From assembly GCF_003418935.1 (NCBI RefSeq), contig NZ_QVMT01000007.1, positions 124,001 through 188,000 on the forward strand: a stretch of 64,000 nucleotides of DNA, written 5' to 3'. The notes under the pieces are model-generated. The model ran no database searches. It was not told where the DNA came from and saw only the letters and a list, made by a program, of their open reading frames with translations. Origin of the DNA: Emticicia sp. C21. GTDB lineage: Bacteria > Bacteroidota > Bacteroidia > Cytophagales > Spirosomataceae. The translations under genes were made by a program, and so were the position numbers. Of this stretch, positions 9,371-19,360 are shown in pieces (within the stretch, counting starts at the first letter, position 1; each line of letters starts with the position of its first letter).

Positions 9371-10654
9371 TCAGGTTAAATCCCACTCTTTGCGATATTC
9401 TCTTGAAAGCAAGGCATTTGCTTCTCTATCATGTTTGAATTTCTCTTTTTTAGCATTCCAGTGCAGCTCTCTTCCCAATCTATAAGAGATTAAGCCCAGG
9501 TGCATCGGCATGGTCATCATGCGGGCATATTCCAGATTCGATTCCGGTTGCGTACGGTTCTTTACAGCCGTAACAAAGTTTTGCTGATGTCCCGGAGAAC
9601 GCGCAATCGTAATAGGAATCTCAGGAATATCTTTCATAACCACGCCATTGATATTCAGTTCACAAGAACCATAATCACAAAGCAATGTACCTTTATCACC
9701 CTCGAAATAGGCTCCAATACCCTTTTTCTCTGCGCCCGGCACATTTGGTGGCGTAGATGTCCAGTAGATTTTTAAATCATCAAACTGGTAATCAATATCA
9801 ATCCATTTCGGTGCATCGCCAATACCTTCAGGAGCTTCGCCTTTGGCTTTAATAGTAGTCAGGTTTTTAGGTTCTAAAGCCCACCAGACTACATCGGCAA
9901 TATGGCTCCAGAAATCCTGAAAAACTCCACCAGAATAGTCTAAGAAATAACGATAGGTAAAATGGCAACGTTCTGGCGTATATTTTGAGTAAGGCGCAGG
10001 CCCTAACCACATATCCCAGTTAAGCGAAGCAGGTGGGGTCTGATAATTGGCTGGCCCTAATACAGGTGGGAATCCCGTTTTCCAGAGTCTTACAGTGTGT
10101 ACCTTACCAATGGCACCGCCTTTGATCAATTCAACTACCCTATGATAATTATCCCCGGCATGAATCTGCGTACCTAGTTGGAAGATACGGTCATGTTTCT
10201 TCATAGCCTTTAACATCTGTTGGCCTTCTCTTACGTTATAAGATAGTGGTTTTTCGCCATAGACATCTTTTCCTGCCTGAAATGCCATAATAGCCACCTG
10301 CGCATGCCAGTGGTCAGGTGTGGCGCAGGTAATGGCATCAACATCTTTACGGTCTAGGATATGGCGAAAATCTGAGTAGAGTTGTGCTTTAGTATCCGGA
10401 TGCTTCTTTTGCAAGTTTTTAAGCGACGAATTCAGGTGGTCTGAATCTAAATCACACAGGGCTACTATTTCTACTTCGGGTAAATTAGCAAACCAGTTCA
10501 TATGGTTGTTGCCCATGCCACCGAGACCGATATGTGCTACCCGTAGGCGGTCGCTTGGGGCTACTTTGCGCACCATGCCCGGAAGCAAGGTGAGACCTAA
10601 AGCTGCAAAACTACTTTGTCGGATAAAATCACGACGATTGAGTGTGCTTTTCAT
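9371..10654 (-). CDS. Tat-exported Gfo/Idh/MocA family oxidoreductase
   Basis: A 427-residue NAD(P)-binding oxidoreductase. The N-terminus carries a twin-arginine signal (NRRDFIRQSSFAALGLTLL), so it is folded in the cytoplasm and exported. A Rossmann segment (VAHIGLGGMGNNHMNWF) follows, then the ATPDHWHAQ and GEKPLSYNV motifs. The latter holds the conserved EKP lysine of the family. Tat-type members are common in Bacteroidota and Planctomycetota and are often linked to sugar or cyclitol oxidation; the substrate here is unknown. The gene stands alone. A related Tat protein is at 49961-51442. Confidence 0.88.
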   Translation of the reverse strand: MKSTLNRRDFIRQSSFAALGLTLLPGMVRKVAPSDRLRVAHIGLGGMGNNHMNWFANLPEVEIVALCDLDSDHLNSSLKNLQKKHPDTKAQLYSDFRHILDRKDVDAITCATPDHWHAQVAIMAFQAGKDVYGEKPLSYNVREGQQMLKAMKKHDRIFQLGTQIHAGDNYHRVVELIKGGAIGKVHTVRLWKTGFPPVLGPANYQTPPASLNWDMWLGPAPYSKYTPERCHFTYRYFLDYSGGVFQDFWSHIADVVWWALEPKNLTTIKAKGEAPEGIGDAPKWIDIDYQFDDLKIYWTSTPPNVPGAEKKGIGAYFEGDKGTLLCDYGSCELNINGVVMKDIPEIPITIARSPGHQQNFVTAVKNRTQPESNLEYARMMTMPMHLGLISYRLGRELHWNAKKEKFKHDREANALLSREYRKEWDLT

Positions 10655-10942
10655 GTTTAACGATTAACAGTATAGGGATGAATATTTGAATAAAAGAATA
10701 CGTTCACAATTTAGAAAAAATACCTGACAACAAGCAAGGTTTTGAGAAATGCAATTATAATTTACTTAGAGCCTTTTTTAGTGTTTATAATTCCTTTGAG
10801 GTTAAAATGCAAAAAATAGGAGTATTTCTATTAATTGTTATATAATTGTTACCCTTTGATAATAATACACCCATTTAATAAAAAAATCTATTAAAATACC
10901 TTTTTTCTTCGTATTTTTAGGGGAATTATAGTTACCTAAATA

Positions 10943-13900
10943 ATGCCCAAATTTTACCCTTTACTTTTGTTACTTGCTCTTTGTCAGTTAGTAAAAGCTC
11001 AAACTGCGTCCGTTACTTTCAATGGACAAAACCTTTGTCAGGGAAAAGTTGAAAAAATTGATTTTACTGCTTCCGGAAGTTTTAATTCCGACAATTATTT
11101 CAAAATTCAGCTTTCGGATACTTCAGGAAATTTTTCGACTCCTGTTGAATTAGCTAAATTTTATAATGGCTCATTTCAAAAAGTTGCCTTTATGACTCCT
11201 ACAAATCTGGCAACGGGAACACATTATCGCATCCGAGTAGTGAGTACAAGCCCTGTTATTACAAGTGTACCTACTAATGAACTATCTGTACTCAATACCT
11301 GTACTATACCTGTTTCTCTTTCTACAATAAGTTTACAGGAGATAGCATCCAGCCTGATATGTGCCAATACCCCGATTACGGTTAATTGGACAGTTTCAGG
11401 CGATACACTCCTAGATGCCAATCATTTTTTCACGGTACAACTATCTGATAGTAGTGGTTCTTTTGATTCTCCTTATACAGTTGCTATAGCAGAAGCGAGT
11501 GATAGTTCTGCCAGCTTTACTATCCCTCAGGGATTTATTGAAGGCACTAAATACAGGATTAGGGTCTTAGTAAATAGCCCTGGTGTTATTAGCGGCACCA
11601 ATAATGTTGATTTGAGTATATTTTCGAAACCTACTCCTTCCATTAGTCTCGTTCCTGCCAAACCTTGTCTGGGAGATACTATTAGGCTTGTTGCCAATGA
11701 TGGGGGTTCAGGCAGTAGCACTTATTCATGGATAGGCCCTGTAACTGCCTCAAAAGATACTTTATTGATAACTTCTGGTAGTCTTTCACATGATGGTATC
11801 TACGAAGTAACTGTTACCAGAAATGGTTGCTCGGCTTCTGCCTCGCAAAGCTTAATGCTTACCAATTGTAAACCTGCCTGGTCGTGGGCTCTGGCAGATA
11901 ATTTCTGGACTAATACTTTCAATTATCCCTCAACCATTGTAGATACAGAGATAGATAGTGAAAATAATCTCTTTATAGCAGGATATTTTTCTCAGGCTAT
12001 GAATTTGGGTAACACACTTCTTACGACTGTCAACCAGAATACTACTTTTTGTGATAATTCAGAGACAGCTGATAAACGGACAGGCTTTCTGGCTAAAATC
12101 AATGCTGATGGGAAGTTAGATTGGTACAGAAAATGGAATACTCAGAGCGATATCAGCGATTACCAGTATTGTGATATAGCTATTGATAACGGTCATATTT
12201 TCCTGGTTTCAGAATTTAAAGCAACATCTAATTGTCCTACTAATCCCGAAAATGGTGCTTCATTGATTATAGCAAATGAAGAAGATTTAACGTTAGGAAA
12301 CATAGTCGGCTATTGTAAGTTTGATGTTTCTGATTCACTTTCCACACTATATGAATACCGCTATAAAGGACGTTTTACTTGGCTGGCAAAATTTGATACG
12401 GATGGTAATTTAGGCCTATTAACCAATCTTACAGAAGTAAAGACCTGTGGTGTATCTGCTAACGATTTTGATAACAAACCTAATTATGGTTTGGGGAATA
12501 AAGGTTATTACTCACTCAAAGCCCGTAACAATAAATTATGGTTGCTCTATACCTGGAATCAAGGAGTTTCTGATAATATCCGCTTCTATAATGGGAGTGA
12601 AGTTAATAATGAAAAAGCAGGATTAGTTGTCATGCAGCTTAGTACTACTGACCTGAGTATACTTCATTACGAGAAAGTAGGTGTTTTTTCTCCGACAGGT
12701 TCATTAGGTATGTCGAACCTTGAAATTGACTCACAAAATAATCTTATCGTAACAGGCTCAACTGCCACTATTGGTGTGGGTACAGCTGAAGCTGTTACAT
12801 TTGGTCAGTATCCCCTCATATTCGGTGATACCGATTATTTTGTGGCTAAATTTAATACTTCTTCAAAGAACTGGGATTGGGCCAGACGATCGCAGGTTAT
12901 ATTATTAGATAATAATGCTGATACAGCACCGGCTATCAAAACAGATTCTCAGAATAATATCTATTTAGGTTTTTCTGTCAGAACATCTTACGGAGGCAAT
13001 TTTGCCAACGTTACCTTTCAAACTACGCCACAAGATTATGATGCCAACAATACATCCGTGTTGCTAAAACTGAATACCAATGGCGATGGACAATGGGCAA
13101 AACTCAATAACCATACCCTAAGAAGTGGCCGAAACACTATGGGGATTGATAACGAGGATAATATCTATTTTACGAGCTATCTCAATAATTCTGCATCTGC
13201 CGACCGCTTTTTAATCAACGAGCACCGTCTGCCACAAAAAGATCTGGCAACTTTTAGCAGTATCTCAGGTAATCCTTTCGTAGCTATTTATAAACCTAAT
13301 GGAGATTTATCGGGGTCAGTTAATAATATCAGAGTTTATGATGCATTGTATATAAATGGTTTGGTACTCGACAAGAACAAGAATATTATTCTAAGCGGTG
13401 TCAACTACGGTAAAGCTACTTTCGGGCAGTTCAGTTTCGACACTAATTTTGGTAATGCCTCTAACCCTGACGATAACCGACAAAGAGGTTTTATTACCAA
13501 AATCGATAATCCAAGAAGTATTGTTTTAGATAATACCAGTACTTTTCTGTGTACAGGGACTGAAAATCAGATTAGTTTTAGTACTACAGGAGAATTTTCT
13601 ACTACTTCTTTCAGAGCCGAGCTGGTTGACGTGGTAACTAACAAAATCATTACTGTGGCTTCAGGTAGCACAAGTCCACTTACTTTTACAGCTAGTGATA
13701 GTCTGGCAGGTAAACGCTATTATGCCAGAGTGGTAAGTGAAGATAATTCGGTGATAGGTACCATACGAACAGATAAAATTGTAGAAATTAATACAAAACT
13801 TCAACCTATTATATCCAGTACATTATTAGGAACGGCTGCTGTACAGGGTATTTGTTATACACAATTGCCAGATTATCGCATTCAAACCAATATTACGGGG

Positions 13901-16006
13901 GCACACATTACTTTAACAAGAAATGGCCAGATCGTTTATGAAGGCGATAATCAGGATTTTGCCCCAACCGAAGACCAAACGGGTGTTTATAAAATATTTG
14001 CAGAAAATCAGGGTTGTAAAGGCGAGAGTGCCGAATTGGATTTCAGGGTAGTACGTCAGGCCACTGCTAAACTTGTAGGCTCGCAAACAGTCAAGGATTT
14101 TAATTCTCCTGTCAGTCTTTCTTTGGTCTTAACGGGGGGCGGTGAATATGAAGTGAATATTGCCGGTATTCCCTCAACCCTTAAGTTGAATAACTCACAA
14201 GAAACCATAACGGTTAATCCAACAGAGAACACTATTTATTCTCTTACCTCAGTCTCTAATTATTGCGGACTTGGGACTATTCTTACAGGCACAGTAAATA
14301 TTTCGCTTTGTCAAACCTTCTTATCACTTGCAAATCCAACAGATAACTATACTTCAGGTACGATTACTCTGGAGACTGACGGCACTCATGGTGAAATTGT
14401 GGCTAATAATGTAATTAGCGATAGTGCTAAAGTAACCTATAGCGCAGGCAAAAGTGTTATATTGAATCCGGGTTTTTATGTTTCAAGTACCGGCAATTTC
14501 ACTGCTGAGATTAAAGGCTGTAATAACAAGGTAATAGCTAATACCAATAAAAGTTATAAACTAGGTTATCAGAAACTGCATATTAATCGCCCAACGGCTG
14601 ATAGAACTATCGATGAAATGACCGAATTCGCTCAAAAAGGAGCTAACCTGTTTGAGGTAACTATCAGGCTTGATGATGTATTTAAAACGCGCTCACAGTT
14701 CGATGAAACCGATCCGGGAGTTTTAGGTGAATACTGGTCTTTATATGACAGAATCATTAAACATGCAGGTAATCTTTATGATTTTGTGGTCTTTCGCGTC
14801 AATGTAGACTATGATGATACCCGTTATTATTTCCAGGATAGAGACGAATTTGACCCCAAACAAAGAGCGTACAATAATTTTGACAACGCTCTTTTTAACT
14901 TGTTCGGAGAAATTGTGCAAGACCAGTTCAACAATCCTGCACGGGTAGGTTATGGCTCAGGACATGGTTCTTTTTCTTCTCTCTCAGCTACCGAAAAGAT
15001 GAAAGGGTTTGTACAAAAAATAATGGATAGATACCACCCGGTTTTAGGGCAAAAACTCTATTGGGTTTCAGTAGTTACCGCCGCACAATTTGAGAGCGGT
15101 TTTAATTATGAAAACGCATGGGATGGAGACCAGTTTATTGACCCCCGCCCTTGTGAATACGATTATTCGCCTGATAACGTGAGTGCATTCAGAGACTGGT
15201 TAGTTACCAAGCGCTATGGAAGCCTGAAAGAGGTAAATGCTACCTATAATACCAATTATAATAACGCAAGCGAGATTGAACCACCAAAAGTGGCTGTAGA
15301 CAACATTCATTATATGAATGCCCATAATATTCAGGCTATGTATAATTCGGTATTATTTGAAGACTGGTATCGCTTTAATTACCGACAAATGAAAAACTTT
15401 TTGATAGACTGTAAGAATATTGTCAAAGCCAAAAGTAATGATATCAAGTTTTGTTTTGAAGCCGGTGCTGTTGCAGACCAATTAAGTGCAGCCCGCAAAA
15501 CCTTTGATGTGCCCGATATTAACACTTTTGCTGATGTATTGAAAACCAGTATGACCAATGTAAGCTTTAGTGGACTGCCTATGTGGGATGCGGATGTGGC
15601 CAGATCAAATTTTACGGGTGAAATTCAGACTGAAATCAATGAAATGGATGTAGTTAGTATGGCAGGTATTAAAGACCCCGGAATGGTAAAACAAAAAATG
15701 CTTGAGTATTCAAAAGCGGCTTATCTGAACGATGCCAAAGCAATCATCTTTGTTGCGGATAAAACTACACCTTATTATACTAATAGCTTAGATGCTGTAG
15801 GAGAATTGAAATTATGGATTGAAAATCACACAGAGCAGTTGACAGAAGGAGAAACTATTTATGTAAATCTATCTGATTTAATCAGGAATTTCTCACAGGC
15901 TATTGCACCGTTCCATGCTATTTCTTCTTCATTGCCAACGAATGGCTATGAGAAAAGACCAAGAATTATTATCAATAATACTCCATCTACCCCAACAGGG
16001 AAATAA
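10943..16006 (+). CDS. Giant secreted multidomain protein with a C-terminal GH42-like barrel
   Basis: A 1687-residue protein with a signal peptide (LLALCQLVKAQ). Ig-like units of about 95 residues are seen near 20-115 and 125-230, with another after the propeller near 865-960. Residues about 320-850 hold repeated blades of the form 'DSQNNLIVTGSTATIG', as in SBBP-type beta-propellers. Residues about 1150-1200 contain the '3-coathanger' pattern AGKSVILNPGFYVSS...GC. From about residue 1212 a TIM-barrel-like region resembles GH42 beta-galactosidases, with FRDWLVTKRYGSLKEVNATY as the clearest motif. I cannot place both catalytic glutamates, so activity is uncertain. A type IX secretion C-terminal domain is not obvious. 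It is a single-gene unit closed by the hairpin at 16053. Confidence 0.75.
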   Translation: MPKFYPLLLLLALCQLVKAQTASVTFNGQNLCQGKVEKIDFTASGSFNSDNYFKIQLSDTSGNFSTPVELAKFYNGSFQKVAFMTPTNLATGTHYRIRVVSTSPVITSVPTNELSVLNTCTIPVSLSTISLQEIASSLICANTPITVNWTVSGDTLLDANHFFTVQLSDSSGSFDSPYTVAIAEASDSSASFTIPQGFIEGTKYRIRVLVNSPGVISGTNNVDLSIFSKPTPSISLVPAKPCLGDTIRLVANDGGSGSSTYSWIGPVTASKDTLLITSGSLSHDGIYEVTVTRNGCSASASQSLMLTNCKPAWSWALADNFWTNTFNYPSTIVDTEIDSENNLFIAGYFSQAMNLGNTLLTTVNQNTTFCDNSETADKRTGFLAKINADGKLDWYRKWNTQSDISDYQYCDIAIDNGHIFLVSEFKATSNCPTNPENGASLIIANEEDLTLGNIVGYCKFDVSDSLSTLYEYRYKGRFTWLAKFDTDGNLGLLTNLTEVKTCGVSANDFDNKPNYGLGNKGYYSLKARNNKLWLLYTWNQGVSDNIRFYNGSEVNNEKAGLVVMQLSTTDLSILHYEKVGVFSPTGSLGMSNLEIDSQNNLIVTGSTATIGVGTAEAVTFGQYPLIFGDTDYFVAKFNTSSKNWDWARRSQVILLDNNADTAPAIKTDSQNNIYLGFSVRTSYGGNFANVTFQTTPQDYDANNTSVLLKLNTNGDGQWAKLNNHTLRSGRNTMGIDNEDNIYFTSYLNNSASADRFLINEHRLPQKDLATFSSISGNPFVAIYKPNGDLSGSVNNIRVYDALYINGLVLDKNKNIILSGVNYGKATFGQFSFDTNFGNASNPDDNRQRGFITKIDNPRSIVLDNTSTFLCTGTENQISFSTTGEFSTTSFRAELVDVVTNKIITVASGSTSPLTFTASDSLAGKRYYARVVSEDNSVIGTIRTDKIVEINTKLQPIISSTLLGTAAVQGICYTQLPDYRIQTNITGAHITLTRNGQIVYEGDNQDFAPTEDQTGVYKIFAENQGCKGESAELDFRVVRQATAKLVGSQTVKDFNSPVSLSLVLTGGGEYEVNIAGIPSTLKLNNSQETITVNPTENTIYSLTSVSNYCGLGTILTGTVNISLCQTFLSLANPTDNYTSGTITLETDGTHGEIVANNVISDSAKVTYSAGKSVILNPGFYVSSTGNFTAEIKGCNNKVIANTNKSYKLGYQKLHINRPTADRTIDEMTEFAQKGANLFEVTIRLDDVFKTRSQFDETDPGVLGEYWSLYDRIIKHAGNLYDFVVFRVNVDYDDTRYYFQDRDEFDPKQRAYNNFDNALFNLFGEIVQDQFNNPARVGYGSGHGSFSSLSATEKMKGFVQKIMDRYHPVLGQKLYWVSVVTAAQFESGFNYENAWDGDQFIDPRPCEYDYSPDNVSAFRDWLVTKRYGSLKEVNATYNTNYNNASEIEPPKVAVDNIHYMNAHNIQAMYNSVLFEDWYRFNYRQMKNFLIDCKNIVKAKSNDIKFCFEAGAVADQLSAARKTFDVPDINTFADVLKTSMTNVSFSGLPMWDADVARSNFTGEIQTEINEMDVVSMAGIKDPGMVKQKMLEYSKAAYLNDAKAIIFVADKTTPYYTNSLDAVGELKLWIENHTEQLTEGETIYVNLSDLIRNFSQAIAPFHAISSSLPTNGYEKRPRIIINNTPSTPTGK

Positions 16007-16052
16007 ATTACCGGATGCAACAATTTTTCAAAAAATACTGTTAGGTTTTTAT

Positions 16053-16082
16053 AGTCAGTTCAGCGTCAATGCTGAACTGACT
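16053..16082 (+). terminator. Hairpin after the giant secreted protein gene
   Basis: AGTCAGTTCAGC at 16053-16064 pairs perfectly with GCTGAACTGACT at 16071-16082 across a 6-base loop. It sits 47 bases after the stop codon and 26 bases before the next gene. No strong T-run follows, so it may act as a terminator or an mRNA stabiliser. Confidence 0.5.
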
Positions 16083-16107
16083 TGAAACCTATCGGAATAT
16101 AATTTTT

Positions 16108-17892
16108 GTGAAGCATTTAGCCTACCTCAACAAGTTTCTGCTTAAATACAAATGGTATCTCATTTTAGGTACTGTTTTCACTATTATTTCAAACCTTTTT
16201 GGTGTTATTCCGGCACAGGTGGTTCGTCATGCGCTAGATTTGGTGAAAGAAACCATCGATGTATATTTCCTTTTTGCCAATACTGAGATTCAGAAAAGCA
16301 TGTATGATGTCTTTACGACAAGCATCAGTATTTATGGCTTATTGATTCTGGTGATGGCGATTTTAAAAGGTATTTTCCTCTTTGCGGTTCGTCAGACCTT
16401 AATTGTGATGTCTCGTCATATAGAATATGACCTCAAAAATGAGATTTATGCGCATTATCAAAGCCTCCCACTGAGTTTTTATAGAAAGAATAATACCGGA
16501 GATTTGATGGCGCGTATTTCGGAAGATGTGAGCAAGGTAAGAATATATATCGGCCCATCAATTATGTATCTGATGAATATGGCTACCCTGGTTATTCTTG
16601 TGCTCAGCTATATGTTTTCGGTTAATTCCCGATTAACCTGGTGGGTTTTATTACCTATGCCTTTACTATCAGCCAGTATCTTTTTTGTAAGTACGTCTGT
16701 CAACAAACGTTCAGAAGAAATTCAAAGGAGCCTCTCTCAACTATCTACTTTCGTGCAGGAAGCCTTTTCAGGAATCAGAGTATTGAAAGCATTTGCCCGT
16801 GAAGATGATTCCGTAAAACGTTTCAGAAAAGAGAGCAATGTGTATAAAGCGAAATCATTATCACTTACCCGTTTTGATGCCCTTTTTACTCCTACTATTG
16901 CCTTATTGATTGGTTTAAGTACAGTTCTATGTGTATATATTGGTGGACAGGAAATTATTGCAGGCAGACTAACGCCCGGTAATATTACCGAGTTTATCAT
17001 GTATGTATTCATGCTTACATGGCCTTTAACTGCCCTGGGTTGGACATCCAGCCAGATTCAAAGGGCGGCCGCATCACAACAGCGTATCAATGAATTTTTG
17101 AACATCAAAACTGATATTGTTTCCGAAAAGAATCTGACTAAAGAAATTCAGGGAGGTATCACATTCAAGAATGTGCATTTCACCTACACTGATTCAGGCA
17201 TTCATGCCCTGAAAGATTTCAATCTGGATATTAAAGCAGGTGAATCTGTGGCTATTTTGGGTACAACGGGTTCAGGCAAAAGCACCATAGCCAACCTGAT
17301 TGTACGCATGTATGATGTAAGTGAAGGAGAAATTCTGATAGATGGCATATCTATTAAAGATTATAATATTCAGCATGTGCGTAGCCAGATGGGCTATGTG
17401 CCGCAAGAAGTGTTCTTGTTCTCAGATACGATTCTGAATAATGCTAAATTCGGTTCTCCTTCTATTACAGACGAGCAAATAATCAAAGCTGTAAAAGATG
17501 CCGATTTGTATAAGAATATTATGGATTTCCCGGATAAGTTTGAGACCAGATTAGGTGAACGTGGGATTACCTTATCAGGTGGACAAAAACAACGCTTATC
17601 TATTGCCCGTGCTATTGCCCGTGAACCAAAAATTCTGGTTTTAGACGATTGCCTTTCAGCAGTTGATACCAATACCGAGAATATCATTCTGAATAATCTG
17701 GAAAGAATTATGCAGAACCGCACCTCAGTTATTATTTCTCACCGGGTATCTTCAGCCAAATTAGCCGATAAAATCCTGATGTTGGATGAGGGCAGAGTTA
17801 TTGAGCAAGGTACACATGAAGAGCTCTTGAAGAAAGACGGTGCATATAAGGAATTGTATGAGAAGCAGTTACAGGGGGAGGAAGTAGGGTAA
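16108..17892 (+). CDS. ABC transporter, fused permease and ATPase (MsbA-like exporter)
   Basis: A 594-residue half-transporter: six membrane segments in residues 1-320, then a nucleotide-binding domain. Walker A GTTGSGKST is at 385-393, the Q-loop lies in MGYVPQEVFLF, the signature LSGGQKQR starts at 489, Walker B is ILVLDDCLSAVD and the H-loop is SHR. It should work as a homodimer exporting a lipid, drug or peptide. The start is GTG at 16108; no ATG fits the N-terminus. A diverged partial copy of its 3' end lies 1.5 kb downstream at 19361-19659. Confidence 0.9.
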   Translation: MKHLAYLNKFLLKYKWYLILGTVFTIISNLFGVIPAQVVRHALDLVKETIDVYFLFANTEIQKSMYDVFTTSISIYGLLILVMAILKGIFLFAVRQTLIVMSRHIEYDLKNEIYAHYQSLPLSFYRKNNTGDLMARISEDVSKVRIYIGPSIMYLMNMATLVILVLSYMFSVNSRLTWWVLLPMPLLSASIFFVSTSVNKRSEEIQRSLSQLSTFVQEAFSGIRVLKAFAREDDSVKRFRKESNVYKAKSLSLTRFDALFTPTIALLIGLSTVLCVYIGGQEIIAGRLTPGNITEFIMYVFMLTWPLTALGWTSSQIQRAAASQQRINEFLNIKTDIVSEKNLTKEIQGGITFKNVHFTYTDSGIHALKDFNLDIKAGESVAILGTTGSGKSTIANLIVRMYDVSEGEILIDGISIKDYNIQHVRSQMGYVPQEVFLFSDTILNNAKFGSPSITDEQIIKAVKDADLYKNIMDFPDKFETRLGERGITLSGGQKQRLSIARAIAREPKILVLDDCLSAVDTNTENIILNNLERIMQNRTSVIISHRVSSAKLADKILMLDEGRVIEQGTHEELLKKDGAYKELYEKQLQGEEVG

Positions 17893-17897
17893 AAAAA

Positions 17898-17920
17898 CCT
17901 TTTCTATGTATGAGAAAAGG
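17898..17920 (+). terminator. Short hairpin just after the ABC transporter stop
   Basis: CCTTTTCT at 17898-17905 pairs with AGAAAAGG at 17913-17920 and is followed by ATTTC. It is the first of two stem-loops behind the ABC gene. Confidence 0.4.
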
Positions 17921-17967
17921 ATTTCAATACTCTAATTCAGAAAAACTTTTATAAATTCTTAAATTCG

Positions 17968-18000
17968 ATGCCTTAAAATTCATTTAAGGCATTTTTTATT
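17968..18000 (+). terminator. Intrinsic terminator of the ABC transporter gene
   Basis: ATGCCTTAAA at 17968-17977 pairs with TTTAAGGCAT at 17983-17992, and the stem runs into TTTTTTATT. Both the form and the position fit a rho-independent terminator on the plus strand. Confidence 0.75.
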
Positions 18001-18443
18001 AATCCTTCCTTTATAAAATCACTATTTGATTTTCTTAATTTTAAATATAATTCAAAACTTCTTGATTTATAAGTGTACCATCCTTTTCATATTTATTAGC
18101 ATAGTATTTCAAAATTTATCAAATCATAGACGGTCGTTCAAGAGGTTTAATTACCTTAAGCTTCAAAATATGTATTATTAAAGAAAGCTTTTTTGACAAT
18201 TTAAAAGCACGGAAAATAATTTATACAATCATTGAAGTGTGCCAGACACTACTAAACTTTCCTATATTTCAAAGTTAGCTGGCATTCTAGAGAGACACCA
18301 GTACCTCAAAAAAAACATACCAAAATAAAACTCCCCTTCCTAATCAAACTTAAACGCTCAAATACAAGTCGTAATTCATCAGTGACATATCGTTAAATAT
18401 TCGTAGTATCAAAAAATATTTTTTGACTATAAACATATATTTA
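18001..18443. other. AT-rich intergenic region without a recognised gene
   Basis: About 440 bases of AT-rich DNA between the ABC terminator and the DUF2975 promoter. I see no convincing ORF, hairpin or RNA gene. It marks the left side of the accessory pocket that ends near 20.9 kb. Confidence 0.5.
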
Positions 18444-18473
18444 TTGTTTATCAATAAAATTTTATTACTTTTG
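18444..18473 (+). promoter_or_regulatory. Promoter of the DUF2975-XRE pair
   Basis: TTG at 18444-18446 is followed after 19 bases by TACTTTTG at 18466-18473, an exact TAnnTTTG -7 element. The start codon of the DUF2975 gene is 27 bases downstream. Confidence 0.6.
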
Positions 18474-18499
18474 GCATATCAATTTTAATTTCAACAAAT

Positions 18500-19036
18500 A
18501 TGTCAAAAACAAACAATTTCGTATTCTGGGGCTTATATATTGTGGCTTGGGCCATTTTTGTAGGTTTGTCTATTGAAGCAGGAGGCTTAATAGTAAATTT
18601 CTTTTTCAGTCTTTATAAGCCTGAATTTATCCAGAATCTTTATCAAAAGTTGGACTTAACTAGAATGTATGAAGACAGTAGATTAGCTTTTTTCGGCATC
18701 TATAGCTTTATTCTAATCATTTCAATTTTAAAAGCTTGCCTGTTTTACATACTTATCAGACTCATGCACACAATGGATTTATCAAAACCTTTTAATTCTT
18801 TTGTTGAGAGACAAATTTCACAAATCAGTTATTACACCCTTTCAATCGGACTCTTAAGTTATATTGCTAGACAGTTAGTTAAAAATTTAATGCATTACGG
18901 TTTTGCCACCGATAACTTAAACCAATTCTGGGGTGACAGTGATGCCTTTATTTTAATGGGAGCTGTCATTTATATTATCGCTATTATTTTCAAAAAGGGA
19001 GTAGACATTCAAAACGAAAATGATTTAACTTTATAA
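18500..19036 (+). CDS. DUF2975 membrane protein
   Basis: A 178-residue protein with four predicted membrane helices (near residues 10-35, 60-85, 112-130 and 145-165), matching the DUF2975 pattern. In Bacteroidota and Firmicutes such proteins are typically encoded next to a small XRE regulator, as here with a 3-base gap. The function is not established. Membrane-bound sensing or control of the partner regulator is an inference from the constant pairing. The gene has its own promoter and lies inside an AT-rich pocket. Confidence 0.8.
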   Translation: MSKTNNFVFWGLYIVAWAIFVGLSIEAGGLIVNFFFSLYKPEFIQNLYQKLDLTRMYEDSRLAFFGIYSFILIISILKACLFYILIRLMHTMDLSKPFNSFVERQISQISYYTLSIGLLSYIARQLVKNLMHYGFATDNLNQFWGDSDAFILMGAVIYIIAIIFKKGVDIQNENDLTL

Positions 19037-19039
19037 GCT

Positions 19040-19258
19040 ATGGCAATCATTGTAAATTTAGACGTAATGATGGCAAAGCGGAAGATATCATTGAATGAAC
19101 TTTCTGAAAAAGTTGGACTTACTTTATCGAACCTTTCTATTTTAAAGACAGGAAAAGCAAAGGCAATTAGATTCAGCACATTGGAGACCATTTGTAATGT
19201 ATTGGATTGCCAGCCAGGCGACATTTTAGAATATGTTAATGACGCAACGACCCGCTAA
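19040..19258 (+). CDS. XRE/Cro-type HTH regulator partnered with DUF2975
   Basis: A 72-residue single-domain helix-turn-helix protein. The HTH spans about residues 14-62 (KRKISLNELSEKVGLTLSNL), ending in the LDCQPGDILEY segment typical of the short YozG-like Cro/C1 regulators that accompany DUF2975. It starts 3 bases after the DUF2975 stop, so the two are co-translated. It probably regulates its own operon, but no operator was identified. Confidence 0.85.
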   Translation: MAIIVNLDVMMAKRKISLNELSEKVGLTLSNLSILKTGKAKAIRFSTLETICNVLDCQPGDILEYVNDATTR

Positions 19259-19291
19259 CATTGGTATTATTACAAGTGTCGCTGGTCGTTG
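19245..19291 (+). repeat. Imperfect hairpin across the XRE stop codon
   Basis: CAACGACC at 19245-19252 is the reverse complement of GGTCGTTG at 19284-19291, and the stem can be extended past a mismatch by GC/GC. It spans the end of the XRE gene. It may serve as the operon's terminator, although no T-run follows, or it may be a recombination-end relic. Confidence 0.4.
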
Positions 19292-19360
19292 AAACTTCGG
19301 CTATTTGTATCCTCGTACTTTGGTTCGGGCTGGACGAAATCCTGTTGGGGTTTAATTCTG

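Noticed and set aside
19245-19360. Integron attC-like site after the XRE gene
   Set aside because: Only a CAACGACC/GGTCGTTG stem is clear. The conserved RYYYAAC/GTTRRRY cores with normal spacing and any integrase are missing, so I list it as a hairpin only.
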